20,423 bases of DNA from an uncultured Actinomyces sp. Its GTDB lineage: Bacteria > Actinomycetota > Actinomycetes > Actinomycetales > Actinomycetaceae. The stretch lies in assembly GCA_915063485.1 (NCBI GenBank), contig CAJZDJ010000030.1, positions 1-20,423 of the forward strand, read 5' to 3'. The position numbers and the translations under genes were made by a program. The notes below the pieces were generated by a model. That model saw nothing but the letters and a program-made list of their open reading frames with translations. It searched no databases and had not been told where the DNA came from. Shown here piece by piece: positions 6,981 through 18,232 of the stretch (its first letter is position 1; each line of letters opens with the position of its first letter).

Positions 6981-7365
6981 CGCCTGGTGCTAACTGGCCT
7001 GGCACAGACTTATCTGGCACCACTACTCCCACCCGGGCCAAGGCCCGATCGAGCTGGCGGGCTAGCTGCTGGCTAGAGGCGCCGTCGGCACCTGCCAAAC
7101 CACGTACCACCAGGCGCGAACCAGCAGGCAGTAAGTCCACTCGGGCAGCTAACAGGGCGCGCAGACGCCGCTTAATCCGATTACGGTGGGTGGCGCGGGC
7201 AACCTGCTTTTTGGGCACAACAACGCCGACGAGTGCAGGAGAGTTACCTCCGTCATCGTCGGCGTTCAAATGAACCACCAGCGCGCGGTTACCGCTGCGC
7301 ACGCCGCCTTTAACTGCAGCCGCGAAGTCCTCGCTGCGCAGCATCCGATGCGGCGCACTGAGCAT
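6967..7365 (-). CDS. rnpA: Ribonuclease P protein component
   Basis: A 132-aa basic protein that binds the RNase P RNA and assists 5'-end maturation of tRNAs. The signature [12 protein letters not shown] is at residues 61-72, and the N-terminal [21 protein letters not shown] is typical. Length is normal (110-135 aa). The ATG at 7365 lies three bases after the rpmH stop and its 3' end overlaps yidD, so the three genes are tightly linked. The RNase P RNA itself is not in this window. Confidence 0.95.
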   Translation of the reverse strand: MLSAPHRMLRSEDFAAAVKGGVRSGNRALVVHLNADDDGGNSPALVGVVVPKKQVARATHRNRIKRRLRALLAARVDLLPAGSRLVVRGLAGADGASSQQLARQLDRALARVGVVVPDKSVPGQLAPGGESV

Positions 7366-7368
7366 GTC

Positions 7369-7506
7369 TCAGGCAGCGAGGCGAGCGCGACCCTTGCGAC
7401 GACGCGCAGCCAGGACGGCGCGACCGGCGCGGGTGCTCATACGGTGGCGGAAGCCGTGCACCTTGGCGCGGCGACGGTTGTTCGGCTGAAAGGTCCGCTT
7501 GCTCAC
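7369..7506 (-). CDS. rpmH: 50S ribosomal protein L34
   Basis: A 45-aa, strongly basic ribosomal protein. The translation begins [19 protein letters not shown] and contains [18 protein letters not shown], which is diagnostic for L34. The start is GTG at 7506, with AGGAG seven bases upstream on the minus strand. It is the first gene of the operon running to rsmG, with a leader of roughly 125 nt from the predicted promoter. Confidence 0.97.
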   Translation of the reverse strand: MSKRTFQPNNRRRAKVHGFRHRMSTRAGRAVLAARRRKGRARLAA

Positions 7507-7640
7507 GGGGTACTCCTGCTAGGTCTATATCGCGCGCCCGGATGGCCGCACGAAAGTTTGTGGTACCTCACCATTTTGATGAGGTCACGTGCACTGGATC
7601 CTCTGAGCGGAACCCGCATGTACACGTACGACTAACTAAC

Positions 7641-7668
7641 GTTATATGGTCTTACACCCACCGGTCAA
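7641..7668 (-). promoter_or_regulatory. Promoter of the rpmH operon
   Basis: On the minus strand TTGACC (7668-7663) and TATAAC (7646-7641) are separated by 16 bp. Each matches the vegetative consensus at five of six positions. Transcription would start near 7633 and give an rpmH leader of about 125 nt, which includes a small hairpin (ACCTCA 7565-7570 with TGAGGT 7580-7585). Confidence 0.7.
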
Positions 7669-7819
7669 AGCATCTTTGCCGTGAGGCTGCCTACATCCGG
7701 TGGTGATTTTACCTATTTCCCCCTCCACACCTGAGTAAAACACTAGCCCACAACATGTGGATAACCCCACGTTATCCACAGGAAAATACAAGCTTGTAAC
7801 TCCACTCCTACCAGCTAGA

Positions 7820-7850
7820 TTGCGTATATCCTCAATAGGCGGCCTAAAAT
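7820..7850 (+). promoter_or_regulatory. Possible dnaA promoter
   Basis: TTGCGT (7820-7825) and TAAAAT (7845-7850) resemble -35 and -10 elements but are 19 bp apart, longer than optimal. Two DnaA boxes lie just downstream (7880-7900), before the dnaA start at 7962, which would allow autoregulation by DnaA. Tentative. Confidence 0.3.
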
Positions 7851-7961
7851 TGTTCGCGGACATCTACTCCATCCCCAGGTGTGGATATCTCTGTGGACAA
7901 CTTGGGCTCAGCCCGCAGGGCCCTGACCCAATTAGTTGTTTTATGAACTTAAGGAGACGCC

Positions 7962-9647
7962 GTGTCCGATCCGGTAACTGACCCGGGCGCTGAATTCGGC
8001 GCTCAGCTTTGGGAAAGTGTTGTAGAAGCTCTGACCACCTCAAACTCACTGACTCCCAGCTACTTGGCCATGGCTCGCACCTGCCACGCCGTCGATGTTG
8101 AGGGCACACTGGTAGTGGTGGTCAACTCTAAATTCGTTAAACAGCGTTTAACCGACCGCTCAGTGTCAGCCACAATCAAGGCGGCAGTTGCTGACCAAAT
8201 CGGCTATGACATGCCCATTATTTACACTGTCGCGCCGGGAGCTAAGGATCTTGAGGTCATTATTAAGGCCGCCCACGCCACCGTGCATGGGGACTCTGCT
8301 ATCTCTGGCGCCCCGGGGGTAAATGCCGACGACGACGCTAGCCCCGCTGCTTCCCCCACTATCCCAACCCAGGCGCCGTCGTCGCAGTTCAAAGGCAATA
8401 TCCCCACCCCAGCCGAACTAAACCTAGGCCACGGCGCTAACGACGCCGCCGCACCAAGTGCCCCCCAGCAGCTAGGCCTAGAGCTAGGCCAAGAAAACGG
8501 CCTGGTGGTGCCAGACACCCAGACCGTAGTGGAATTTGGTCACCCTGAGCAGCCCAAAAAGGCCGCGCGCGGTAAGGGGTTGAATGTGCGCCCCAGCGAC
8601 ATCCTTGATGACTCCAAGCTAAACCCGCGCTACACCTTCGACACTTACGTGGTTGGCTCCTCCAACCGCTTTGCCTACGCCGCCTCCTACGCCGTGGCAG
8701 AAACCCCAGCTAAAACCTACAATCCGCTATTTATTTACGGCGGCTCAGGTCTGGGCAAAACCCACCTGTTGCACGGCATTGGCCACTACACTCGCGCCTA
8801 CCACAAGAGCAAAGTCAAGTACGTAAACTCTGAGGAATTCGTTTCTGACTTCATCACTTCCGTGTCTGAAGGCCGCATGGATGCTTTCAAGCGCCGCTAC
8901 CGTCAGGTGGATATCCTGCTGGTTGACGACATCCAGTTCCTGCAAGACAAAGAGCAGACTCTGGAGGAGTTCTTCCACACCTTCAATGCGCTCTATAACG
9001 CCAATAAGCAGGTAGTGCTGACCTCCGACCAGCCCACCAAGGCCCTGAAAATTGATGAGCGCCTGCGTTCACGCTTCGATATGGGCCTCTCTACTGACGT
9101 TCAGCCCCCGGATTTAGAAACCCGTATCGCGATTTTGTCGCGCCGCGCCCAGGCCGACAAATTGGATGTGCCCCTACAGGTTTTGGAGTACATTGCCAGC
9201 CGCATCTCGGCTAACATCCGCGAGCTTGAAGGCGCACTTATCCGCGTAACTGCCTACGCCTCAATTAACAAGCTAAAGGTGGATCTGCCTGTGGCCGAGA
9301 TGGTGCTTAAGGATCTGGTTTCCACCCAGGACACCGGCAATATCACTGCTGCACTGATCATTGGGCAAACCGCCGACTACTTTGGGATCACCATTGAAGA
9401 TCTGTCTTCGGCCAACCGCTCACGCACTATTGTTACCGCCCGCCACATCGCCATGTATCTGTGCCGCGAAATGACTGACTTGTCGCTACCCAAGATTGGG
9501 CGCGAGTTTGGCGGCCGTGACCACACCACCGTGATGAGTGCGGATAAGAAGGTGCGCACCCAAATGTCTGCCCAGGCAGACACTTACACGCAGGTAACTG
9601 AGCTAACCAGCCGCATTAAGCAGGCTGCGGCCACGCCTCACTCCTAG
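7962..9647 (+). CDS. dnaA: Chromosomal replication initiator protein DnaA
   Basis: A 561-aa AAA+ initiator that binds DnaA boxes and unwinds oriC. Domain I spans about residues 1-100. Domain II (about 100-210) is a long, poorly conserved linker rich in Ala, Pro and acidic residues. Domain III has Walker [10 protein letters not shown] (260-268) and Walker [10 protein letters not shown] (318-326). Domain IV ends with the DNA-binding signature [18 protein letters not shown] (513-530). The length is on the long side, as usual in Actinobacteria because of domain II. The start is GTG at 7962 with AAGGAG at 7951-7956. A strong terminator follows, so dnaA is probably transcribed separately from dnaN. 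Confidence 0.98.
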   Translation: MSDPVTDPGAEFGAQLWESVVEALTTSNSLTPSYLAMARTCHAVDVEGTLVVVVNSKFVKQRLTDRSVSATIKAAVADQIGYDMPIIYTVAPGAKDLEVIIKAAHATVHGDSAISGAPGVNADDDASPAASPTIPTQAPSSQFKGNIPTPAELNLGHGANDAAAPSAPQQLGLELGQENGLVVPDTQTVVEFGHPEQPKKAARGKGLNVRPSDILDDSKLNPRYTFDTYVVGSSNRFAYAASYAVAETPAKTYNPLFIYGGSGLGKTHLLHGIGHYTRAYHKSKVKYVNSEEFVSDFITSVSEGRMDAFKRRYRQVDILLVDDIQFLQDKEQTLEEFFHTFNALYNANKQVVLTSDQPTKALKIDERLRSRFDMGLSTDVQPPDLETRIAILSRRAQADKLDVPLQVLEYIASRISANIRELEGALIRVTAYASINKLKVDLPVAEMVLKDLVSTQDTGNITAALIIGQTADYFGITIEDLSSANRSRTIVTARHIAMYLCREMTDLSLPKIGREFGGRDHTTVMSADKKVRTQMSAQADTYTQVTELTSRIKQAAATPHS

Positions 9648-9668
9648 CCGCTACTACCTAATTCCCGA

Positions 9669-9714
9669 CGCCGCCGCTGGGCCCTGTTTTTGGGCTTAGC
9701 GGCGGCCTTTTTTG
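9669..9714 (+). terminator. Terminator of dnaA
   Basis: CCGCCGCT (9671-9678) pairs with AGCGGCGG (9698-9705), and an inner GCCC/GGGC pair encloses a T-rich loop. A run of seven T follows at 9708-9714. It begins about 20 bp after the dnaA stop. Confidence 0.85.
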
Positions 9715-10138
9715 CCCTCAAATACGTGGTTTTTCACCCACAGGCCCTGTTGGTAAGGCTGTGGGCAACCCCGGTTTTGCTGTGCTTAACTAAGGCTCGC
9801 CTGTGGATTGGTGCTATGAGCTTTAGCACTTTCCACAGCCGCCCCGAGTTATCCCAAGCTTTGCCCACACTCAGCCCACATTCGCCGTCGGCGCGCCACC
9901 GGGCCAAAAAGTGGTTTTCCACAACTTCCACACCCGCTACTACTACTACTGACTTTTAAACCCCACACGATTTCCAAGCTCGCCAACGTAGGCCAATTGG
10001 GGAAAACCTCCGCTACGGGTGGCGCTGGCCAAGGCGTGCAAAAGTCCCACAGTGACCCTTTTTGAGATGCTCTATAGGGAGATACCGGCTAAACTTTTAA
10101 GCCGCCCCTCTATATCCATCTAAGGAAGGCCTCCCAAC
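9715..10138. other. oriC: oriC, right part: dnaA-dnaN intergenic region
   Basis: Degenerate DnaA boxes are scattered here: 9760-9768 (TGTGGGCAA), 9802-9810 (TGTGGATTG), 9829-9837 (CTTTCCACA), 9849-9857 (TTATCCCAA), 9861-9869 (TTGCCCACA), 9915-9923 (TTTTCCACA) and 9924-9932 (ACTTCCACA). Only 9915-9923 has a single mismatch. The last two abut each other and precede the triplet run described separately. The remainder up to dnaN holds the dnaN leader. A weak promoter candidate is GTGACC at 10052 with TATAGG near 10073. Confidence 0.65.
9915..9960 (+). other. DnaA-trio type unwinding element
   Basis: Two abutting DnaA-box-like 9-mers (9915-9932) are followed by a short G/C spacer CCCG (9933-9936). 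Next come four consecutive CTA triplets plus CTG (9937-9951) and an AT-rich ACTTTTAAA (9952-9960). This is the arrangement of the basal unwinding system described for Bacillus subtilis downstream of dnaA, where 3'-GAT-5' repeats on the complementary strand (CTA on this strand) guide a DnaA filament onto single-stranded DNA. Strand opening probably begins here. Confidence 0.7.
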
Positions 10139-11269
10139 GTGAAGCTCAGGGTAGCCCGTGACGTTTTAGCTGAAGCAGTAGCCTGGACTGCTCGCTCAGT
10201 GCCGCCCAACCCGCCGGTTCCGGTGCTGGCTGGGGTGCGTATGGAGGCCAAGGGGGATGTTGTAATCCTGTCTTCCTTTGACTATGAGGTATCTGGACGT
10301 TGTGAAATCCCGGCCTCGGTTGAGGTTGAGGGCGAGGTACTTATTCCTGGCCGTGCACTCACCAAGTTTGCTAAGGGCTTTCCTAGCAAGCCGGTAGATA
10401 TTGAGCTGGTGGGCACCCGTGTACGTTTCACCTGTGGTTCAGCTCATTCTGAGCTGCCGGCTATGCAGGTTGATGACTACCCAGCTTTGCCTTCGATGCC
10501 TGCCCAGGTGGGCACCATCGACTCTGACGTGCTTTCTAAGGCGGTAGCTCAGGTTTCGATTGCTGCTGCCCGCGACGACACCTTGCCGCTGCTGACCAAT
10601 GTGTGCATGGAATTTAGCGGCAATAAGCTGACCATGCTGGCTACTGACCGTTACCGGCTAGCTATGCGCGAGGTTGAGTGGAACCCGGCTAAGCCCCTGG
10701 ATGCTGTGGTGTTGTTAAAGGCCCGCACTTTAGCTGATGTGGCTAAGTCTCTGGTTTCCGGTGCTCCCATTGAGATTGCGCTTAATGACGACGACGCCGT
10801 AGCCTCACGCCTGATTGGTTTTGAATCCGGTGAGCGCCGCACTACTTCAGTGCTTAGCGACGGCGAATACCCCCAGGTGCGTCGCCTGTTCCCCGAGCAG
10901 GTCAACACCTATGCCACGGTGGGACGTAAAGAGCTACTAGATGCGGTTAAGTTTGTGTCTTTGGTGGCCGAACGCAACACTGCACTGCGCCTAACTTTCA
11001 CCGAGGGTAACTTGCATCTTGAGGCTGGCCAGGGTGAGGATGCACAGGCTAGTGAAGAGCTGGTAGCTCACCTAGATGGCAACGAAATCTCTGCTGCTTT
11101 CAACCCGCTTTTCCTGCAAGAGGGCCTAAACGCGCTATCTAGTAACTATGTGCGCTTTGACTTCACCCACCCCAATAAGCCGGCAGTGTTGGTTGGGGTA
11201 GATGAGCCTGGCACTGAGCCTGACCCCAGCTTCCGCTACTTGCTGATGCCTATTCGCTTTGGCGTGTAA
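10139..11269 (+). CDS. dnaN: DNA polymerase III sliding clamp (beta subunit)
   Basis: A 376-aa protein forming the ring-shaped dimer that tethers DNA polymerase III and other factors to DNA. The sequence starts MKLRVARDVLAEAVAWTARSVPP and includes the conserved LTMLATDRYRLAMREVEW around the centre. It ends YLLMPIRFGV, the C-terminal strand forming part of the partner-binding pocket. Length is normal for the family (about 365-400 aa). The start is GTG at 10139 with AAGGAAGG at 10122-10129. recF follows after five bases, so dnaN-recF-dciA form a co-transcribed group. Confidence 0.97.
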   Translation: MKLRVARDVLAEAVAWTARSVPPNPPVPVLAGVRMEAKGDVVILSSFDYEVSGRCEIPASVEVEGEVLIPGRALTKFAKGFPSKPVDIELVGTRVRFTCGSAHSELPAMQVDDYPALPSMPAQVGTIDSDVLSKAVAQVSIAAARDDTLPLLTNVCMEFSGNKLTMLATDRYRLAMREVEWNPAKPLDAVVLLKARTLADVAKSLVSGAPIEIALNDDDAVASRLIGFESGERRTTSVLSDGEYPQVRRLFPEQVNTYATVGRKELLDAVKFVSLVAERNTALRLTFTEGNLHLEAGQGEDAQASEELVAHLDGNEISAAFNPLFLQEGLNALSSNYVRFDFTHPNKPAVLVGVDEPGTEPDPSFRYLLMPIRFGV

Positions 11270-11274
11270 GGCGT

Positions 11275-12495
11275 ATGTACGTAGCTGATTTGGCGCTGAC
11301 TGACTACCGCTCATATGAGCAGGCGGTAGTCAGTTTTCCGCCTGGAGCTACGGTACTGGTGGGTTCTAACGGGCAGGGTAAAACCAACCTGGTTGAATCC
11401 ATTAACTATTTAGCTACGCTTTCCTCCCATCGAGTTGGCGCCGATACGGCCCTGGTTAGGCGTGACGCAAGCGGTCAAAATCAGCCCAACGCTGCCGTCA
11501 TACGCGCCAAACTAATCACTGCCGCCCGCCCGCAGCTGTTAGAAGTAGAAATTATTTCCGGCAAAGCTAACCGGGCCCGGCTAAACCGCGCCCCTACCCG
11601 CCCCACCCAGTTGCTGGGGATTTGCCGCACGGTGCTGTTTGCCCCGGAAGATCTGACTTTGGTGCGTTCAGATCCGCAGGTGCGGCGGCGTTTTTTAGAT
11701 GACCTGGTGGTTATGATGAGCCCGCGTCTGGCCGGGGTGCGCGCAGACCACGACAAGGTGCTAGCCCAGCGCTCAGGCCTGCTGCGGGGACTTAAACGTA
11801 AAAGTGGCTCGGCGCGCGCTAGCGCCCTAGCCACTTTGGATGTGTGGGATGAGCAGTTAGCCCAGTTAGCTGCCCAGCTGATTGCTGCGCGCGTCAAGCT
11901 TGTGCGCCAGCTGCGCCCTTGGGTGGCCCAGTCTTATCAAACGGTTTCGCTAGCGCAGTCGCAGGCAAATCTGGCCTACCGCGCGAGCCTACTGGCTGCG
12001 CGCGGCGTAGCTGACCCGGACATTTCAGACACCGAGGCGTGGGCGGATTACGAAAATTCTCTCCTGGATGTGCAGGCCACCAGTAAAGCTTTGCTCGAAA
12101 CTATGGGACAGCTGCGTCAGCGGGAATTAGAGCGGGCAGTGAACCTGGTGGGGGCACACCGCGATGACTTGACGCTGTTCCTGGGGCATCTGCCTGCTAA
12201 AGGTTTTGCTTCACACGGTGAACAGTGGTCGCTAGCGCTTGCGCTGCGTCTGGCTAGTTTTGAGCTAATGCGCGCTGATAGCGCCTTGACCAGCATCGAT
12301 GGTAAGAGCGAAGACCCGATTTTGATTCTTGATGATGTTTTCGCGGAATTAGATATGCGCAGGCGTCGGGCCTTGTCGCAGATGGTAGCCCAGGCTCAGC
12401 AAGTGCTTATTACCGCTGCGGTTGGCGACGACGTCCCTAGCGAACTTGATCATCACCGTCTGCAGGTGGCCGGCTCTGTAGTAAGCGAAGTTTAG
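11275..12495 (+). CDS. recF: DNA replication and repair protein RecF
   Basis: A 406-aa ABC-type (SMC-like) ATPase that promotes RecA loading at gaps and restart of stalled forks. Walker A GSNGQGKTN lies at residues 30-38. The signature region contains VNLVGAHRDDLTLFL and GEQWSLALALRLASFELM. Walker B, ILILDDVFAELD, starts near residue 349. The N-terminus (MYVADLALTDYRSYEQ) is typical. The ATG at 11275 is five bases after the dnaN stop and has only a weak AAGG ribosome site, consistent with coupling. The dciA start follows two bases after its stop. Confidence 0.97.
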   Translation: MYVADLALTDYRSYEQAVVSFPPGATVLVGSNGQGKTNLVESINYLATLSSHRVGADTALVRRDASGQNQPNAAVIRAKLITAARPQLLEVEIISGKANRARLNRAPTRPTQLLGICRTVLFAPEDLTLVRSDPQVRRRFLDDLVVMMSPRLAGVRADHDKVLAQRSGLLRGLKRKSGSARASALATLDVWDEQLAQLAAQLIAARVKLVRQLRPWVAQSYQTVSLAQSQANLAYRASLLAARGVADPDISDTEAWADYENSLLDVQATSKALLETMGQLRQRELERAVNLVGAHRDDLTLFLGHLPAKGFASHGEQWSLALALRLASFELMRADSALTSIDGKSEDPILILDDVFAELDMRRRRALSQMVAQAQQVLITAAVGDDVPSELDHHRLQVAGSVVSEV

Positions 12496-12497
12496 TC

Positions 12498-13268
12498 GTG
12501 AACAGTGAAGATTACGGCGACCAAATGGCTGTTGCCGCGCTGGCACGCCAGCGCGAGCAGGCCTGGAATGCGGGCCATGCTCTAAAGCGCCTACCTCGTA
12601 AAAGCCCTGGTGGCCCAGTGCTAGCAGCAAGCCAAGCAGCAGGCGGGGCTCCGGCGTCGTCGTCGCTGAACGAGCAAACTGCGGGCGCAGCCCTAAACGC
12701 GGGCGCAAATGCCGCCCCAAATGCGAACCCAAGCGCAGCCCAGAATGGCGCCGCAAACGCACCTGTAAACGCCGCCCAAAACCCAGCCGCAAATGCGGAC
12801 GCACTAGCGCCCTGGGACGCAGTCAGTATTGGGCGTATTCGCCGGCGCCAAGAACGCCACGCCGAGATCGTCAACGGCCAACCCGCCTCCCAAGCTCGCG
12901 TGTATTGGCGCGATCCGCGCTCAGGTAAACGCGAGCTGGACGGCTTTTTTCACCGCCAAGGCTGGGAAGAATCCCTGCGCATAGCCAGTGTCAAGGTGCG
13001 CTGGGAAGAGATTGTCGGCAAGGATATGGCCGAAAATTGCAGCATTTATTCCTTCAAAAATGGACGCCTGGTAATGCGCGCCCACTCCACCAACTGGGCG
13101 CAGCAACTGCAACTGATGATGCCCCAACTGGAGGCCCTATTTGAGCGCGAAGTAGGCCCGGGCATTGTCAAAAGCATTAAAGTGCGCGGCCCTAACGCAG
13201 ATTACACCTGGCAGCACGGCAAATTGGCTGTGCCCGGGGCGCGCGGGGTGCGCGACACCTACGGCTAA
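12498..13268 (+). CDS. dciA: DUF721 protein, DciA-type replicative helicase operator
   Basis: A 256-aa protein of the DUF721/DciA family, which interacts with the replicative helicase DnaB in bacteria lacking DnaC or DnaI. The conserved domain is C-terminal, about residues 150-240 (from GWEESLRIASVKVRWEEIVG to VKSIKVRGP). Between about residues 62 and 103 lies an Asn/Ala/Pro-rich linker of imperfect repeats such as NAGANAAPNANPSAAQNGAA, which should be disordered. The position between recF and gyrB is the usual actinobacterial one. The GTG at 12498 lies two bases after recF without a visible ribosome site. The ATG at 12528 is an alternative start. The helicase-loading role is from family knowledge. 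Confidence 0.88.
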   Translation: MNSEDYGDQMAVAALARQREQAWNAGHALKRLPRKSPGGPVLAASQAAGGAPASSSLNEQTAGAALNAGANAAPNANPSAAQNGAANAPVNAAQNPAANADALAPWDAVSIGRIRRRQERHAEIVNGQPASQARVYWRDPRSGKRELDGFFHRQGWEESLRIASVKVRWEEIVGKDMAENCSIYSFKNGRLVMRAHSTNWAQQLQLMMPQLEALFEREVGPGIVKSIKVRGPNADYTWQHGKLAVPGARGVRDTYG

Positions 13269-15576
<2,308 letters not shown>

Positions 15577-15610
15577 GCCCTCGACTACTTAAAGAACAGG
15601 AATAACTTTC

Positions 15611-18232
15611 GTGAGTGACGACCAGATCGAAGTAATCGAGGAACCCGGATTCGACCGCGTTGAGCGCGTCGATTTGCAGCTGGAAATGCAGCGCTCCTAC
15701 CTCGACTACGCCATGAGTGTGATTGTTGGGCGCGCCCTGCCGGACGTACGCGACGGCCTCAAACCGGTACACCGCCGCATTCTTTACGCCATGTACGACG
15801 GCGGTTACCGCCCCAACGCGGCTTTCTCTAAGTCTTCGCGTGTGGTGGGTGACGTAATGGGTAGCTTCCACCCCCACGGTGACGCCGCCATTTACGACGC
15901 CCTAGCCCGTCTAGTACAGCCCTGGTCTATGCGCTACCCGCTGGTAGCCGGACAGGGTAACTTCGGTACCCCCGGTAACCTGGGCCCGGCTGCGCCGCGA
16001 TACACCGAATGTAAAATGGCCCCCCTGGCCATGGAAATGGTGCGCGACATCGACGAAAACACCGTCGATTTCCAGGACAACTATGACGGTAAAGAGCAAG
16101 AACCCACTATCTTGCCTTCCCGTTTCCCCAACCTGCTAGTTAACGGCTCTGAGGGTATTGCGGTGGGTATGGCCACCCGCATTCCCCCGCACAACCTGCG
16201 GGAAGTGGCCGACGGCGTACAGTGGCTGCTAGAGCACCCTGACGCTTCACGTGAAGAGCTACTTGAGGCCCTACTGCAGCGAGTACACGGCCCTGACTTC
16301 CCCACCGGCGCCACAATTTTGGGTCGTCGCGGTATTGAGCAGGCCTACCGTACCGGTCGTGGCGGTATCATCCAGCGCGCCGTCGTCAACGTGGAAGAAA
16401 TCCACGGCCGCCAGTGCCTGGTAGTAACCGAGCTGCCCTACCAGGTAAACCCCGACAACCTGGCTGAAAAGATTGCCCAGCTGGTACGTGACGGCTCCCT
16501 GGGCGGTATTGCTGACATCCGTGACGAAACCTCCGGCCGTACCGGACAGCGTCTAGTAATTGTGCTTAAGCGCGACGCCGTAGCCAAGGTAGTACTAAAC
16601 AACCTCTACAAGCGCACCCAGCTACAAGACTCTTTCCCCGCCAATATGCTGGCGCTAGTCGACGGCGTGCCGCGCACCCTAAGCCTGGATGGCTTTGTAC
16701 GCCACTGGGTGGAGCACCAGCTGGACGTGATTGTGCGCCGCACCCAGTTCCGCCTACAAAAGGCCCTGGACCGCCTGCACATTTTGGATGGCCTAATGCG
16801 CGCCATCGACGCCCTAGACGCCGTAATCGCGCTGATCCGCCGCTCCCCCACCACTGATGAGGCGCGTGTGGGCCTAATGGAGCTGCTCAGCGTAGATGAA
16901 ATCCAGGCTGAGGCCATCTTGTCCTTGCAGCTGCGACGCCTAGCCGCTCTGGAACGCCTAAAGATTCAGCAGGAAACCGAGGAGCTGCGCGAGCGCGTAG
17001 CCGACCTGCGTGACATCTTGGCCCGCCCTGAGCGTCAGCGCGGCATTATCTCCACTGAGCTGGCAGAAATCACTGGGAAGTTCGGTGACGAGCGCCGTAC
17101 TCGAATCGTGCCGCACGAGGGCGAAATGAGTATGGAAGACCTCATCCCCGAAGAGGAAGTGGTAGTCACCATCACCCGTGGTGGTTACGCCAAGCGCACC
17201 CGCACCGACAACTACCGCTCCCAGCACCGTGGCGGTAAGGGCATTAAGGGCGCGGCCCTGCGTGAAGATGACGTAGTAGAGCACTTCTTCGTCACCACCA
17301 CCCACCACTGGCTGCTGTTCTTCACTAACCTGGGCCGCGTTTACCGCGCCAAGGCCTATGAGCTGCCTGAGGGCGGTCGCGACGCCAAGGGCCAGCACGT
17401 AGCCAACCTGTTGGCTTTCCAGCCGGGTGAAACTATTGCCCAGGTAATGGAGCTTAAAGACTACGAGCAAAGCCAATACCTGGTGTTGGCTACCCGCCGG
17501 GGCCTGGTTAAGAAGACTGCGCTGCGTGAATACGAATCCAACCGCTCTGGCGGTGTGATTGCTATCAACCTGCGTGAAGACGCCGACGGTAACCCCGATG
17601 AGCTGGTCAGTGCGGCTTTGCTAGATGAAGGCCAGGATCTAATTCTGGTTTCACGTCACGGCCAAAGCTGCCGCTTTACCGCCACCGACGCCACCTTGCG
17701 TGCTACCGGCCGCGCCACCAGCGGCGTCACCGGTATGCGTTTCCGCGACGGCGACAGCCTGCTAGCCATGGATGTGGTGCGTGAAGGCGCCGACCTATTT
17801 GTGGTTACTGACGGAGGTTACGCCAAGCGCACCAGCGTGGATGAATACCCGGTTAAGGGCCGTGGTGGTCTGGGCGTGAAGGTAGCCAACCTGGTGGAAG
17901 CTCGCGGTGAGCTAGTAGGGGCCTTGATCACGGACGAATCCGATGAGGTTTTGTGCATCATGGCTTCGGGTAAGGTAATGCGCTCGGCGGTGGCAGAAGT
18001 GTCCCGCACCGGCCGTAACACCCAGGGCGTCACCTTCGCCAAACCCGACGAAAGCGACCGGATTATCGCCGTCGCCCGTTCCCAAGAACGTGACCTTTCC
18101 GACGATGACGCAACCGAACTAGGCGCTAGTGCCCAATCCGACGTAAATGAGTCAGTTAACCCGCCTTTAGAGGGTGACGAGCAGGCCCAAGAGTCGGTAG
18201 CCTTAGACGCGAATGAAAGCGAGGCCAAATAA
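15611..18232 (+). CDS. gyrA: DNA gyrase subunit A
   Basis: The 873-aa breakage-reunion subunit. The catalytic tyrosine is Y131 in [11 protein letters not shown]. The quinolone-resistance region reads [12 protein letters not shown] (87-98); the residue equivalent to E. coli Ser83 is Ala92, while the Asp87 equivalent is kept as D96. The C-terminal DNA-wrapping pinwheel has the GyrA box QHRGGKG (538-544). The last 45 or so residues are acidic and of low complexity. The start is GTG at 15611, with AGGA 10-13 bases upstream. The TAA stop overlaps the ATG of the next gene by one base (TAATG), which suggests coupled translation. Confidence 0.98.
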   Translation: MSDDQIEVIEEPGFDRVERVDLQLEMQRSYLDYAMSVIVGRALPDVRDGLKPVHRRILYAMYDGGYRPNAAFSKSSRVVGDVMGSFHPHGDAAIYDALARLVQPWSMRYPLVAGQGNFGTPGNLGPAAPRYTECKMAPLAMEMVRDIDENTVDFQDNYDGKEQEPTILPSRFPNLLVNGSEGIAVGMATRIPPHNLREVADGVQWLLEHPDASREELLEALLQRVHGPDFPTGATILGRRGIEQAYRTGRGGIIQRAVVNVEEIHGRQCLVVTELPYQVNPDNLAEKIAQLVRDGSLGGIADIRDETSGRTGQRLVIVLKRDAVAKVVLNNLYKRTQLQDSFPANMLALVDGVPRTLSLDGFVRHWVEHQLDVIVRRTQFRLQKALDRLHILDGLMRAIDALDAVIALIRRSPTTDEARVGLMELLSVDEIQAEAILSLQLRRLAALERLKIQQETEELRERVADLRDILARPERQRGIISTELAEITGKFGDERRTRIVPHEGEMSMEDLIPEEEVVVTITRGGYAKRTRTDNYRSQHRGGKGIKGAALREDDVVEHFFVTTTHHWLLFFTNLGRVYRAKAYELPEGGRDAKGQHVANLLAFQPGETIAQVMELKDYEQSQYLVLATRRGLVKKTALREYESNRSGGVIAINLREDADGNPDELVSAALLDEGQDLILVSRHGQSCRFTATDATLRATGRATSGVTGMRFRDGDSLLAMDVVREGADLFVVTDGGYAKRTSVDEYPVKGRGGLGVKVANLVEARGELVGALITDESDEVLCIMASGKVMRSAVAEVSRTGRNTQGVTFAKPDESDRIIAVARSQERDLSDDDATELGASAQSDVNESVNPPLEGDEQAQESVALDANESEAK

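Larger units (their letters stand above)
7507..7961. other. oriC: oriC, left part: rpmH-dnaA intergenic region
   Basis: This 455-bp gap between divergent rpmH and dnaA carries DnaA boxes at 7756-7764 (TGTGGATAA), 7772-7780 (TTATCCACA), 7880-7888 (TGTGGATAT) and 7892-7900 (TGTGGACAA). The first two match the 9-mer consensus exactly and face each other across 7 bp. The others each have one mismatch and share one orientation. The location and box content are those of an actinobacterial origin. It also holds the rpmH promoter and presumably that of dnaA. Confidence 0.85.

Noticed and set aside
7642..7863. Minus-strand frame of 73 codons in the rpmH-dnaA gap
   Set aside because: It lies across the DnaA boxes and the rpmH promoter, and its product resembles nothing. 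The origin explains the sequence better.
9690..9959. Plus-strand frame of 89 codons after dnaA
   Set aside because: It begins within the dnaA terminator and covers the DnaA boxes and CTA triplets. Its composition follows the repeat structure and it has no ribosome site.
16245..16256. parS-like CTTCACGTGAAG inside gyrA
   Set aside because: The flanking bases do not match the parS consensus, and the codons are explained by the conserved GyrA sequence. It is likely a chance near-match, or a weak site at best.
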